Shown piece by piece: positions 32,715 to 40,669 of a stretch of 64,000 nucleotides of DNA (position 1 is its first letter; every line of letters begins with the position of its first letter). The stretch is from positions 62,001 through 126,000 of the forward strand of contig NZ_JBIQOI010000011.1 of NCBI RefSeq assembly GCF_044197065.1, read 5' to 3'. The stretch comes from Kluyvera ascorbata_C (lineage in GTDB: Bacteria > Pseudomonadota > Gammaproteobacteria > Enterobacterales > Enterobacteriaceae). A model generated the notes under the pieces. It worked only from the letters and a program-made list of their open reading frames with translations, searched no databases and was not told the DNA's origin. A program made the translations under genes and the position numbers.

Positions 32715-33659
32715 ATGAGTATGATTGAATGTTACGAGCCAGACTTTGTCCGCGCGTTTTTATCCCGCCATCCGGATTCAGCGCTAAAGACCCAAAGGGT
32801 CTTTGAAAACGAAATTCGCCAGAGCCTGACGTTGACCACGGCCGCCAGCTGCGAAGCCGCATTAGGCACGCCTGACGCCTTTAGCCTGCACGTAACGCAA
32901 TGTGATGCAATCCCGAACGCTAGCCCGTTAAGCGCGCGCCAGCAGACCTTGAACCAGGCGGCGCTGGATGTCATCACGCTGCCGGGTTTGTCGGAAGAGC
33001 TGCGCCTTTACGCGCTCGGCATTATGGTCTCGTACAGCGACAAGCTAACGGATGAAAGCCCGGAAACGCTAAGCCAACTGGCGGCGATTCCACAAGGCCT
33101 TGCCGCCCACGCCGAGGCCGGACGGTTGCAGCAGCAGTTTGCGCGTCTGCCAGCCATCACGCAGCTTCAGTGCCAATTGTTAACCCGCCTCGGCGGGCTG
33201 GAACTTGACTGGGATAGCCTGCCGGAAAGCCCACGGCGACAGACGCTGCAGCTACAGGTGAGCCTGCTGATGCTTCAGGACGCCAACAGCGAAGCACTGC
33301 TCCAGCAACAGCTAACGACTCAGTGGCAGATCACCCGCGAGCGCTGTTTTGCGCCGTCGCCGTGGGTGCTGAATAACTACCTGATTTATCGCCTGTATCA
33401 CGACACTTTCCCGCAGCAGGCCGGGGCCGATACCGCGGAATGCTACTTCACGCTGGTGACCGACTACTTCTTGCTGCGCACGCTCTTCAGCCTGTGGACT
33501 CTTGAAGGCTCGTCGTTGAACCAGGAAGAAATTTTCGCGCTTTTTGCACTGTTTGAGCGCTGGCGTTATAGCGAAGACGCCGCGTCAACCCGACTGCAGA
33601 TCCGCCAGGCACTGCCTGCGGACCCGCTCCTGTGTGCCTTTTCATTATTAACTCTCTAG
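32715..33659 (+). CDS. FliB-related protein lacking the cysteine cluster (flagellin modification?)
   Basis: The 314-residue product aligns by eye with the later part of FliB flagellin lysine methylases: EIRQSLTLTTAASCEAALG near the start, RLYALGIMVSYSDKL in the middle, and WVLNNYLIYRLYHDTFPQ...YFTLVTDYFLLRTLFSLWT at the end. It lacks the CxxCxxxCC-type N-terminal cluster of FliB (about 400 residues), so it may be a non-catalytic relative, a distinct enzyme or a specificity factor. A sigma54 promoter precedes it and a terminator follows. Flag-2 loci are reported to carry a FliB-like gene (lafV) in this area; I did not assign the symbol because the match is by memory. Confidence 0.65.
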   Translation: MSMIECYEPDFVRAFLSRHPDSALKTQRVFENEIRQSLTLTTAASCEAALGTPDAFSLHVTQCDAIPNASPLSARQQTLNQAALDVITLPGLSEELRLYALGIMVSYSDKLTDESPETLSQLAAIPQGLAAHAEAGRLQQQFARLPAITQLQCQLLTRLGGLELDWDSLPESPRRQTLQLQVSLLMLQDANSEALLQQQLTTQWQITRERCFAPSPWVLNNYLIYRLYHDTFPQQAGADTAECYFTLVTDYFLLRTLFSLWTLEGSSLNQEEIFALFALFERWRYSEDAASTRLQIRQALPADPLLCAFSLLTL

Positions 33660-33667
33660 AGTTCATT

Positions 33668-33696
33668 GGCCGGATTTGCCTCCGGCCCTTTTTTTT
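33668..33696 (+). terminator. Rho-independent terminator after the FliB-like gene
   Basis: GGCCGGA (33668-33674) pairs with TCCGGCC (33681-33687) around a 6-nt loop, followed by CTTTTTTTT. It ends 24 nt before the ATG of the next gene, leaving little room for a new promoter there. Confidence 0.9.
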
Positions 33697-33719
33697 CGCT
33701 TCACAGTAAACAGCCCATC

Positions 33720-36263
33720 ATGTCTAAACTCACCAACGTCGTAAAAACTCTTGATACCGGCCGCGAAAAACCTTTCGTCAGCGTGGTCACACCGACCTGG
33801 AACCGCGCCGCTTTTTTACCTTATCTGCTCTATATGTACCGCTATCAGGACTACCCGGCCGACCGGCGAGAGTTGGTAATCCTCGACGACTCGCCGCAAA
33901 GCCACCTGCCCATTATTGAGCGGCTGACGCAGGGGAAACCGGAAGCGTTCAATATTCGCTACGTTCATCACCCGGAAAAGCTGGCTCTGGGCAAAAAGCG
34001 CAATATGCTCAACGCGCTGGCAAAAGGTGAATACATTTTGTGTATGGACGATGACGACTATTATCCGGCGGATAAAATCTCCTACACCATCAATATGATG
34101 CAGCAGCACCGGGCGCTGATTTCCGGCGCCGATCAGATTCCTATCTGGTATAGCCATATCAACCGGCTGTTTAAAACCCGCAGCTTCGGCGCGCAAAATA
34201 TCCTCAACGGCACCTTCTGTTATCATCGCAACTATCTGAAAAAACACCGCTATGATGACGATTGTAATCTGGCAGAAGAGGCTGGGTTTACCCATCAGTT
34301 CAGCGTCAACCCGCTCCAGCTTCCCGGCGAACGCACCATTCTGTGCATCTCGCACAGTCAGAACACCTTTGATAAAGACTTTGTCCTCGGCAGCAGTAAA
34401 CCGATTACTGACACGCTCGAACAGCGGATCGCGGACCCGATGCTGCGTACCTGGTATCAGAGTCTGCATAACGCCACCCACAACCAGCCGATCGACTGGG
34501 CGGCCATCGATCGCGTGGTGATCGTCAACCTCGACAAGCGCCCGGATCGCCTCAGTCAGATCCAACAGGAGCTGGCGCAGTTGAACGTACCGGCGGAGAA
34601 AATTGTCCGCCTGGCCGCCAGCGAGAACGCTAATGGCCAACTTGGCCGCCGCCAGTCGCACCTGGAAGCCTTGCAGATGGCGCAGCAGCAGGGCTGGCAA
34701 AACTATCTGCTGCTGGAAGACGATGCGATTTTGCTAAAGCAGGAGAAACACACCCGCGTACTGAACGCACTGCTGGCCGCCCTCCCCCAACTGCCCTGGG
34801 AAGTGGTGCTGCTCGGCGGCGAGATCCAGCGCGGCAGCGAGCTAAAAAAACTCACCGGGATTATCCATGCGCGGGACTGCCGGAAAGTCTGCGCGTACCT
34901 AGTGAGCAGCCGCTATTACGCCACCCTCGCCCAGCAGATGCAGCAGGACCTTTCCAGCACGCTGGAAGAACAATGGCAGCCGCTGATGCGCGAAGGAAAA
35001 TGGTTGGCCTGCTACCCGAGCCTGAGCTATCAGCGCACCGGATACAGTGACATTGAACAACAGGAAACGGATAACATTCGCTTCTATTTCAACAAGATTA
35101 ACCGCTCTCCCGCCGCGGTACAGCGCCCGTCAGACAGCCTTCCCGCCAACGCCACCAGCGACGTGATTGGTTTTTATATGGAAACGGGCCTGCATTATGC
35201 GGTCTACAAACCCATTATTCTCGCGCTTCAGGCGATGGGGCTGCGCTGTTCGTTGCTGGTAAGCGACCGGATCCAAAAATCGTTCCTTGATGAGATGATC
35301 GCCACCATCAAAGGGATTGATAACCCGACGCTCGGCGGTGCGCAGCTTTCCAGCGTGATTGCCCAGCACCAGCGTTTTCGCTGTCTGGTGAGCCCTTACT
35401 ACACCCCGCTGCTAAACGGACTGGCGGATATTCACGTTCGGGCCATGTACGGCCTTGCTAAAGAAGCGTGGAACCACGCCTGGTGGAACACCTTCTACCA
35501 ACGTATTCTGTGCTACGGCCCTTACAGCCAGCAGGCGCTGGACATCAACGGCAGCGCGAAGGTGGTCGGCAACCCGCGTTTCGATGAGTGGCACAATGGC
35601 CGGTATTCGCGCGAGCTTCCGGCATCGCTGAAGCTCGACCCGAAAAAACCCACTATCCTGTATGCGCCAACCTACGGTGCGCTAAGCTCACTGCCCCATT
35701 GGGCAGAAAAGCTCGGCCGTTTAAGCCGTGAATTTAACGTGATCGCCAAGCTGCACCACGGCACTTGCCATCGCGCGGAAGAGTCAGCATCGCTGGCGCT
35801 AGCCGAACGTCATCTGAAAAAACATATCGACGACCCCCAACTGGTGCTGCCGCTGCTGGCAAAAGCGGACTACGTGCTCACCGACAGCAGCGGCTTTATC
35901 TTTGACGCCATCCATATGAACAAGCGGGTGATTTTGCTCGACTGGCCCGGCATGGACGCACTGCTGGACGGCCAGCAAAGCTACTCGACGCCGAACAGCG
36001 CCGATCAGCGCATCCGCGCCATACTGCCGGTCGCCCATGATATGTCGACGCTGCGCGAAGCCCTCGCCGACGGCTACGACTGGGCCGCGCTGGACGCGCC
36101 ACTCAACGAGATTCGTCAGCGCTACTGCGACCCGTTTATGGACGGGCAGGCTGGTACCCGTGCGGCGCAGGTGATTGTGGAAGCCCTTGAACAACACGCG
36201 CGCGGTGAAGGCGAGACTAACGCGCTGCTGCACAGCTTGCAGGAGAAACTCTTCCCACGATGA
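33720..36263 (+). CDS. Three-domain glycosyltransferase: GT2 + GT25 + CDP-glycerol glycerophosphotransferase-like
   Basis: From MSKLTNVVKTLDTGREKPFV (33720) the product has 847 residues. Residues about 18-225 form a GT2 domain (VSVVTPTWNRAAFLPYLL; acidic metal site CMDDDDYYP at 108-115). Residues 265-455 resemble GT25 transferases (VVIVNLDKRPDRLSQIQQEL; LLEDDAILL at 331-339). Residues 480-800 resemble TagF-type CDP-glycerol glycerophosphotransferases (KVVGNPRFDEW, ILYAPTYGA, KLHHGTCH, YVLTDSSGFIFDAIHMNKRV). No signal or membrane segments are seen, so it should act in the cytoplasm. The next gene overlaps it by 4 nt. With the TagD-like gene at 40.3 kb it points to glycerol-phosphate transfer onto a glycan, probably on flagellin. 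Acceptor unknown. Confidence 0.82.
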   Translation: MSKLTNVVKTLDTGREKPFVSVVTPTWNRAAFLPYLLYMYRYQDYPADRRELVILDDSPQSHLPIIERLTQGKPEAFNIRYVHHPEKLALGKKRNMLNALAKGEYILCMDDDDYYPADKISYTINMMQQHRALISGADQIPIWYSHINRLFKTRSFGAQNILNGTFCYHRNYLKKHRYDDDCNLAEEAGFTHQFSVNPLQLPGERTILCISHSQNTFDKDFVLGSSKPITDTLEQRIADPMLRTWYQSLHNATHNQPIDWAAIDRVVIVNLDKRPDRLSQIQQELAQLNVPAEKIVRLAASENANGQLGRRQSHLEALQMAQQQGWQNYLLLEDDAILLKQEKHTRVLNALLAALPQLPWEVVLLGGEIQRGSELKKLTGIIHARDCRKVCAYLVSSRYYATLAQQMQQDLSSTLEEQWQPLMREGKWLACYPSLSYQRTGYSDIEQQETDNIRFYFNKINRSPAAVQRPSDSLPANATSDVIGFYMETGLHYAVYKPIILALQAMGLRCSLLVSDRIQKSFLDEMIATIKGIDNPTLGGAQLSSVIAQHQRFRCLVSPYYTPLLNGLADIHVRAMYGLAKEAWNHAWWNTFYQRILCYGPYSQQALDINGSAKVVGNPRFDEWHNGRYSRELPASLKLDPKKPTILYAPTYGALSSLPHWAEKLGRLSREFNVIAKLHHGTCHRAEESASLALAERHLKKHIDDPQLVLPLLAKADYVLTDSSGFIFDAIHMNKRVILLDWPGMDALLDGQQSYSTPNSADQRIRAILPVAHDMSTLREALADGYDWAALDAPLNEIRQRYCDPFMDGQAGTRAAQVIVEALEQHARGEGETNALLHSLQEKLFPR

Positions 36264-37417
36264 GCGCGCATAACCCCGCCGCCAACGGCGTGACGGCCTT
36301 TTTCCTCTTCGATATTCCGGTCGCGCGTTTTTACTGGCGCATCGTTCAGGCGCTGGATTTGCAGCGCCATCCCTGCCTCTTTGTCATTCAGGACGAACAG
36401 GTGCGGCGCTACGCCGAAGCGCACTTTTCCGGTATTGAGACGCTGTGGATACCGATGTTCCGTAACCCGCAGTTGATGGACAACATCAAGAGCAAACCGG
36501 CGATACACGCCAGCATCAAGGCGGATATTCGCCGCTCGATGGAGTACGTGTTGCATCGCGTCGACGAAGACGAGTGTCTCGCACGCTACCTCAGCACCTT
36601 TTTTATTCTCAAGACGATGTTTGACCGCATTCCGGTGCGCCGGATGTTTGTTGGCAGCGGCACGGCGATAGTGACCAAAGCCTGCGCCTTCACCTGTAAA
36701 ATGCACCAGGTCGAGATGCGCTATATCGAGCAATCGAACCTGCCCGATACCGTATTCCTCGACCCGGTTGGCGTGAACGCTGATTCTTCGCTGGCGCGCG
36801 ACCCCACAAAGCTGGACGCCTTTCCCGCTGTGAGCGATGAACGGCACCAGCAGTGGATGCTGCGCTACGAAAAATTCAAACAGCGCATTCCACCGCAGGC
36901 GCGCAATAACCCGCAGGCACACCTGGTTGAACAGGCGTCGAGCGACCGGGTGCTGGAGAGCGGACAGCCGTTTATCTTCGCCCCGTTACAGGTGTCGCAC
37001 GACGCGCAGCTTGCGCTTTATACGGATAAAATTAACGAGGATTTGATTCACCATGCGGCGGCAGAAGCCCGGCGCACGCAGCAGCGGCTGGTGGTAAAAA
37101 TGCATCCTGCGGAAGTTAATATGGCGGAGATCCAGAAGGTGGTGTCACTGAAAGCGCAGCTAGGCTTTGCCCTGAGCGCTGAAAACCCCACCCGGCTGCT
37201 CCAGCAGGCGGCAAAGGTTATCACCATCAATTCAACCGTGGGGCTGGAGGCTCAGCTGTACGGTAAAGAACTGGAGATATTAGGCGACTGTTTTTACCGC
37301 CACTTCGACCGTTCACGGCTGAAAAAATATATTCACCATTATTTGTTCGGGCCGGTGAAGTTCTTTTCTGAGGAGCCGATTGCTGCGAGCGTTGCTCGCC
37401 GCTTTATTCAAGGGTAA
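36260..37417 (+). CDS. Capsule-synthesis-type (KpsS-like) glycosyltransferase
   Basis: The 385-residue product overlaps the previous gene by 4 nt (ATGA), so the two are co-translated. Its second half has the signature of the Capsule_synth/KpsS-KpsC transferase family: IFAPLQVSHDAQLALY (239-254), VVKMHPAE (278-285) and ITINSTVGLEAQLYGKELEILG (321-342). In capsule systems such domains transfer Kdo. Here no capsule export genes are present, so a sugar-transfer role in a flagellin or surface glycan is more likely. The donor sugar cannot be told from sequence. No signal peptide or membrane helix is visible. Confidence 0.78.
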   Translation: MSAHNPAANGVTAFFLFDIPVARFYWRIVQALDLQRHPCLFVIQDEQVRRYAEAHFSGIETLWIPMFRNPQLMDNIKSKPAIHASIKADIRRSMEYVLHRVDEDECLARYLSTFFILKTMFDRIPVRRMFVGSGTAIVTKACAFTCKMHQVEMRYIEQSNLPDTVFLDPVGVNADSSLARDPTKLDAFPAVSDERHQQWMLRYEKFKQRIPPQARNNPQAHLVEQASSDRVLESGQPFIFAPLQVSHDAQLALYTDKINEDLIHHAAAEARRTQQRLVVKMHPAEVNMAEIQKVVSLKAQLGFALSAENPTRLLQQAAKVITINSTVGLEAQLYGKELEILGDCFYRHFDRSRLKKYIHHYLFGPVKFFSEEPIAASVARRFIQG

Positions 37418-37523
37418 CTGGCGTGTTGGGTCGAACTATTTCGCGTGCGGCTGCGAGGGAATGCCCTGGTAGCTTGTCTTCGGCTATGGCTGATCGCGCC
37501 GGTCTAAAATGTTTCCTCGACTT

Positions 37524-37552
37524 AGTCTGCTTTGAGCGAGGAGCGGACATTC
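37524..37552. repeat. Hairpin-forming repeat, copy 1 (left of the ABM-domain gene)
   Basis: The 29-nt unit runs from AGTCTGC to GCGGACATTC and forms a GTCTGC/GCGGAC stem. It matches copy 2, exactly 400 bp to the right, at 20 of 29 positions. It lies in the 205-bp gap 37418-37622, which otherwise holds no convincing gene (a short frame at 37423 has no ribosome site or recognisable product). Confidence 0.5.
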
Positions 37553-37622
37553 TGTTTGAAATAGCCCTTCAGGCTGGCATTATCCATCAAAAGCCCTGGC
37601 CATTTTTAATGAAGGAGTTCGC

Positions 37623-37922
37623 ATGCTAAAGGTCATTGCCGAAGATTTTATCAAACCCGAGTGCGTCGACACCGTTCTCCCTTTATACCGCGAGCTCATC
37701 GCAGCAACGAAACGAGAGCCTCTGTGTATTGCTTATGATTTGTATCGAGATGAAAAGGATCCGGGGCATTTTATTTTTATTGAAGAATGGCCTGACCGGG
37801 CGGCACTCGATGCACATTGCGCCAGCGAGCATTTCACTCGGCTTGTGCCTTTGATTGATCAATACGCGCGTAAAGCGGCGCAGTATATACTCATGGATGG
37901 TCTGGTGGACCCTGAGAGATAA
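37623..37922 (+). CDS. ABM-domain (YgiN-like) small monooxygenase-type protein
   Basis: The 99-residue product has the dimeric alpha/beta-barrel antibiotic biosynthesis monooxygenase pattern: KVIAEDFIKPECVDTVLPLY, REPLCIAYDLYRDEKDPGHF, IFIEEWPDRAALDAHCASEHF. Relatives act on quinones or other aromatic compounds or serve in redox stress; the substrate cannot be deduced. AAGGAG lies 5 nt before the ATG. It has no evident link to flagella and is flanked by two related hairpin repeats, so it may be a separate insertion in the modification block. Confidence 0.88.
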   Translation: MLKVIAEDFIKPECVDTVLPLYRELIAATKREPLCIAYDLYRDEKDPGHFIFIEEWPDRAALDAHCASEHFTRLVPLIDQYARKAAQYILMDGLVDPER

Positions 37923-37923
37923 G

Positions 37924-37952
37924 GTCCGCTTTTGGCACTAAGCAGACATTCA
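37924..37952. repeat. Hairpin-forming repeat, copy 2 (right of the ABM-domain gene)
   Basis: The 29-nt unit GGTCCGC...GCAGACATTC forms a GTCYGC/GCRGAC stem and matches copy 1 at 20 of 29 positions in the same orientation. It starts 2 bp after the stop of the ABM-domain gene. Confidence 0.5.
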
Positions 37953-38011
37953 TGTACCAGGGACGCAAAACTCCCCGAGGGAAGCGAAATCCGCAGCCAA
38001 TTCCTCACCCC

Positions 38012-40237
38012 TTACCCGCTCTGGCGGGTAAACGCCGATGAGCCAATAAACGCCTCAATCTCTTTAAACAGCCGTTCAGCCGGGTAGCGGTTAATGCAGG
38101 CGTAGCGCACCGCCTCGCCGTCAACGTCGCCGAGCGGGCACCAGTCGTTAAGCCGTCGCATCTGAATATTGCTATGCAGTACCTTGCGGCAAAACTGTGC
38201 GTCCATCGACAGCGACATGCAGTGGCCGTAGCGGCATTTGAGATTGATACACCGCGCGTTCCACCCCAATTCACCGTGCCGATAAGCAATACGACGTTCG
38301 CCGGGTACAATCGTATAGAGGACGACAATGCCGATATCAGAGGCTCCCGCCAGCGCGACCGGGCCGGAGTCCGTCGCCACCAGCAGCTGGCAGCGACGCA
38401 TTAAGGCGATGGTCTCGATGATGGAAAAACGGTCGACCGCATTAATAACCTGCCCGTTTTCGAAGGTGCAGACCTGCGTTTCGGCGTATTTATTGTTGGT
38501 GCTGCCAATGGCGATAACGCGCCAGCCCGCGGCAATAAACCGCTCCGCCAGCGCGTTCCAGTTCTCGCCAGACCAGGTCCGGTTCGGATCGCCGATGTTG
38601 CCATGCAGCAGCACGATGTTTTCCTCACCCAACTGATGCTCGGCAAAAAACTGCGTCACGCGGCTTAAATCTTGCTGGCTAAGGTCAAGATCCATGTTCA
38701 GCGAGTCTGGGTCGGCGCGAAGATCCACACTTTTTAGACATGCATCAATCTGATGCTGATGCGAAACGATATGCAGCTGCTCGCAAAATTTCTGATTTCT
38801 TCGCGTTTCCAGGGCGCAATAGTCCATCAGCGCGTGGTTCGCTTTATCCTCCAGCGCAATCACCGTGTCGACCCACGGGCAGCACTGCGCCAGCGGCACA
38901 TAGGCGCGCCGGGTCATAAAGGTGATAGGCTTCTGACGCTGGAGGTAAAGCTGTTTGACTGCCGCCAGCGCAAACATACAGTCACCGAGCGAAGACTCCA
39001 TTTTGATAAGTAGAGGCTCTTGCACCTCCTCGCTTAACCCTTTTCGCAGCAGCGTCGACGTTTCACGAGTGTAAAGCGGCTCCGCATCGCAGCCTATGGC
39101 CTGTAGCAGCGCCCGGTATTTTTGGCTGCTCGCAAATTCTGGCGCTTCATGCAGCCAATAGTGGGAAATGCGGGCCGCCGGAAACGCCAGCAGATAAAGG
39201 TCGGGGAAGCCCGCCAGGCGCTGCGGCAAGCAGCCCAGCGCATGCAGCAGGAAAAGCGAGCACTGCGCTTCATAGCGCAGGTTGTTATCGTCGCCCGCGT
39301 TTAAATAAGCATGACGGTAGCTTGAAGCGCTGGCGGCGCAGTGGATGACCTTTTGCGCATGCTGCCCTAAGCGCGGGTCCTGCACGCATAGCTGCGTAAA
39401 ATGAGTAACAAAATCGGCTTCATATTGCTTCAGTCCCGCAAATTCCGTCGCTAACTTATAATAATTCGCCTCGCTGTAATTCAGCATCAGCGTGCCCGGA
39501 GCCATATAGGTTTTTAAGACCGCAAATATTCCGCCATCAATACCGGTGACTTTCATCAACAGCATCAGCGTTTTTTTGTCCTGCTTTTTAATACATTCCG
39601 CGGTGATGGCGACGGTACGCGCCAATAGCCGTTCAAAAAACGGGCGGTAATGATTGTGACGCATTAATTCCGGGCGCACAAAATGGTAGGTGGTCTCAAA
39701 AATAGTGTGCCAGAAATAAAACAGAAATGGGGTATCGAAGCGAAAGCGGAATGGGATATCAGGATTATCCATCATCAGCCTAAGCTCATCGGCCAGGCGC
39801 GTCGTCGTCGATACGGCGGTGCTCTTCTTAAAAGAGCAAAACGCCTGACGGTAGAGCACGTCCTCGATTTTACCGTCCCAGACGTGCAGCGATAACGTTC
39901 CCGCTGGCAGGCTGTTGCTAAGCTGGCGCAGCAGGCCGAACGCGAGAAGGGCGATAGTCGAGGTGGTCACCGGAAAATGCACTTCCACATTTTCAAAACG
40001 GTGAGCGTCAATAATCTCGCACAGTTTTACGATTAGCTGCTGATAGTGTTTTTCCCCATAGGCATGAGGCAGAACAAACCCCTGATGGGCGGTCAGCAGC
40101 ATTTTATCCAGACGGGAATCTTCTGCCGAAATAAAAATGGAGAAAATATCCGTATCACCGATGTCATTGAGGTAATTCAGCAACTGCTGTTCAAGCGTGA
40201 AAAACGTTTCTGATAAATATATTTTTATCTTCCGCAT
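38012..40237 (-). CDS. GT9 (heptosyltransferase-type) protein with long unknown N-terminal region
   Basis: The 741-residue product ends in a GT9 domain (about 409-725): LLIKMESSLGDCMFALAAVKQL, the nucleotide-sugar site IVLLHGNIGDPNRTWSGENW, and RCQLLVATDSGPVALAGASDI. After it a cysteine series (C663, 668, 673, 683, 700) recalls the metal-binding finger described for autotransporter heptosyltransferases, though the spacing differs. Residues 1-400 match no family I recognise and show no signal peptide. It lies 39 nt after the tagD-like gene at the end of the fliE-J transcription unit, so it should be made with the basal body. Likely role: addition of heptose or a similar sugar to a protein or glycan acceptor. 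Confidence 0.75.
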   Translation of the reverse strand: MRKIKIYLSETFFTLEQQLLNYLNDIGDTDIFSIFISAEDSRLDKMLLTAHQGFVLPHAYGEKHYQQLIVKLCEIIDAHRFENVEVHFPVTTSTIALLAFGLLRQLSNSLPAGTLSLHVWDGKIEDVLYRQAFCSFKKSTAVSTTTRLADELRLMMDNPDIPFRFRFDTPFLFYFWHTIFETTYHFVRPELMRHNHYRPFFERLLARTVAITAECIKKQDKKTLMLLMKVTGIDGGIFAVLKTYMAPGTLMLNYSEANYYKLATEFAGLKQYEADFVTHFTQLCVQDPRLGQHAQKVIHCAASASSYRHAYLNAGDDNNLRYEAQCSLFLLHALGCLPQRLAGFPDLYLLAFPAARISHYWLHEAPEFASSQKYRALLQAIGCDAEPLYTRETSTLLRKGLSEEVQEPLLIKMESSLGDCMFALAAVKQLYLQRQKPITFMTRRAYVPLAQCCPWVDTVIALEDKANHALMDYCALETRRNQKFCEQLHIVSHQHQIDACLKSVDLRADPDSLNMDLDLSQQDLSRVTQFFAEHQLGEENIVLLHGNIGDPNRTWSGENWNALAERFIAAGWRVIAIGSTNNKYAETQVCTFENGQVINAVDRFSIIETIALMRRCQLLVATDSGPVALAGASDIGIVVLYTIVPGERRIAYRHGELGWNARCINLKCRYGHCMSLSMDAQFCRKVLHSNIQMRRLNDWCPLGDVDGEAVRYACINRYPAERLFKEIEAFIGSSAFTRQSG

Positions 40238-40276
40238 GTTGGCCTTCAGAAATAAATGCGTTAATGCCAGAGCACA

Positions 40277-40669
40277 TTAATCGTTGCGAATAACCTCAAT
40301 GAGGGAGGTCGTGGAGATAGAGGGCGTTCGGGGGAAATAGACCACCGGGCAGAGAAAGGAGAGGCTATCGAAGCGTCCTGCCCAATCGTCGCCCATCACC
40401 AGCATGTCGGCGTTAAAACGGCGGATATAGTCCGCTTTGAGATCCAGCGACTCTTCAATAAACACTTCATCGACGCACTTCAATCCGGCAATAATCGCCA
40501 GGCGATCACGCTGGCCGTAGATGGGGTTCCGGCCCTTTTTTTGTTGATTTAGCGCATCCGAAGAGACGCCAACCACCAGCCGGTCGCCCAGCGCACGTGC
40601 GCGGGAGAGAATATTAAGATGACCAACATGAAACACGTCGAAGGTACCGAAGGTGATAACCGTGGTCAT
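40277..40669 (-). CDS. Glycerol-3-phosphate cytidylyltransferase-like protein (TagD-like)
   Basis: From MTTVITFGTFDVFHVGHLNI (ATG 40669) the 130-residue product closely follows TagD. It has the HxGH nucleotide-binding motif HVGH at 14-17, DEVFIEESLDLKADYI, MLVMGDDWAGRFD and RTPSISTTSLI, the RTxGISTT-type motif. TagD makes CDP-glycerol from CTP and glycerol 3-phosphate. A related enzyme could make another CDP-polyol, but MGDDW and ISTT favour the TagD group. The ATG overlaps the fliJ stop (ATGA), so it is translated with the flagellar export genes. CDP-glycerol would feed the TagF-like domain encoded at 33.7 kb. Confidence 0.87.
   Translation of the reverse strand: MTTVITFGTFDVFHVGHLNILSRARALGDRLVVGVSSDALNQQKKGRNPIYGQRDRLAIIAGLKCVDEVFIEESLDLKADYIRRFNADMLVMGDDWAGRFDSLSFLCPVVYFPRTPSISTTSLIEVIRND

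Noticed and set aside
37423..37629. 68-codon frame upstream of the ABM-domain gene
   Set aside because: No ribosome site, no family resemblance, and it overlaps the start region of the well-supported next gene.
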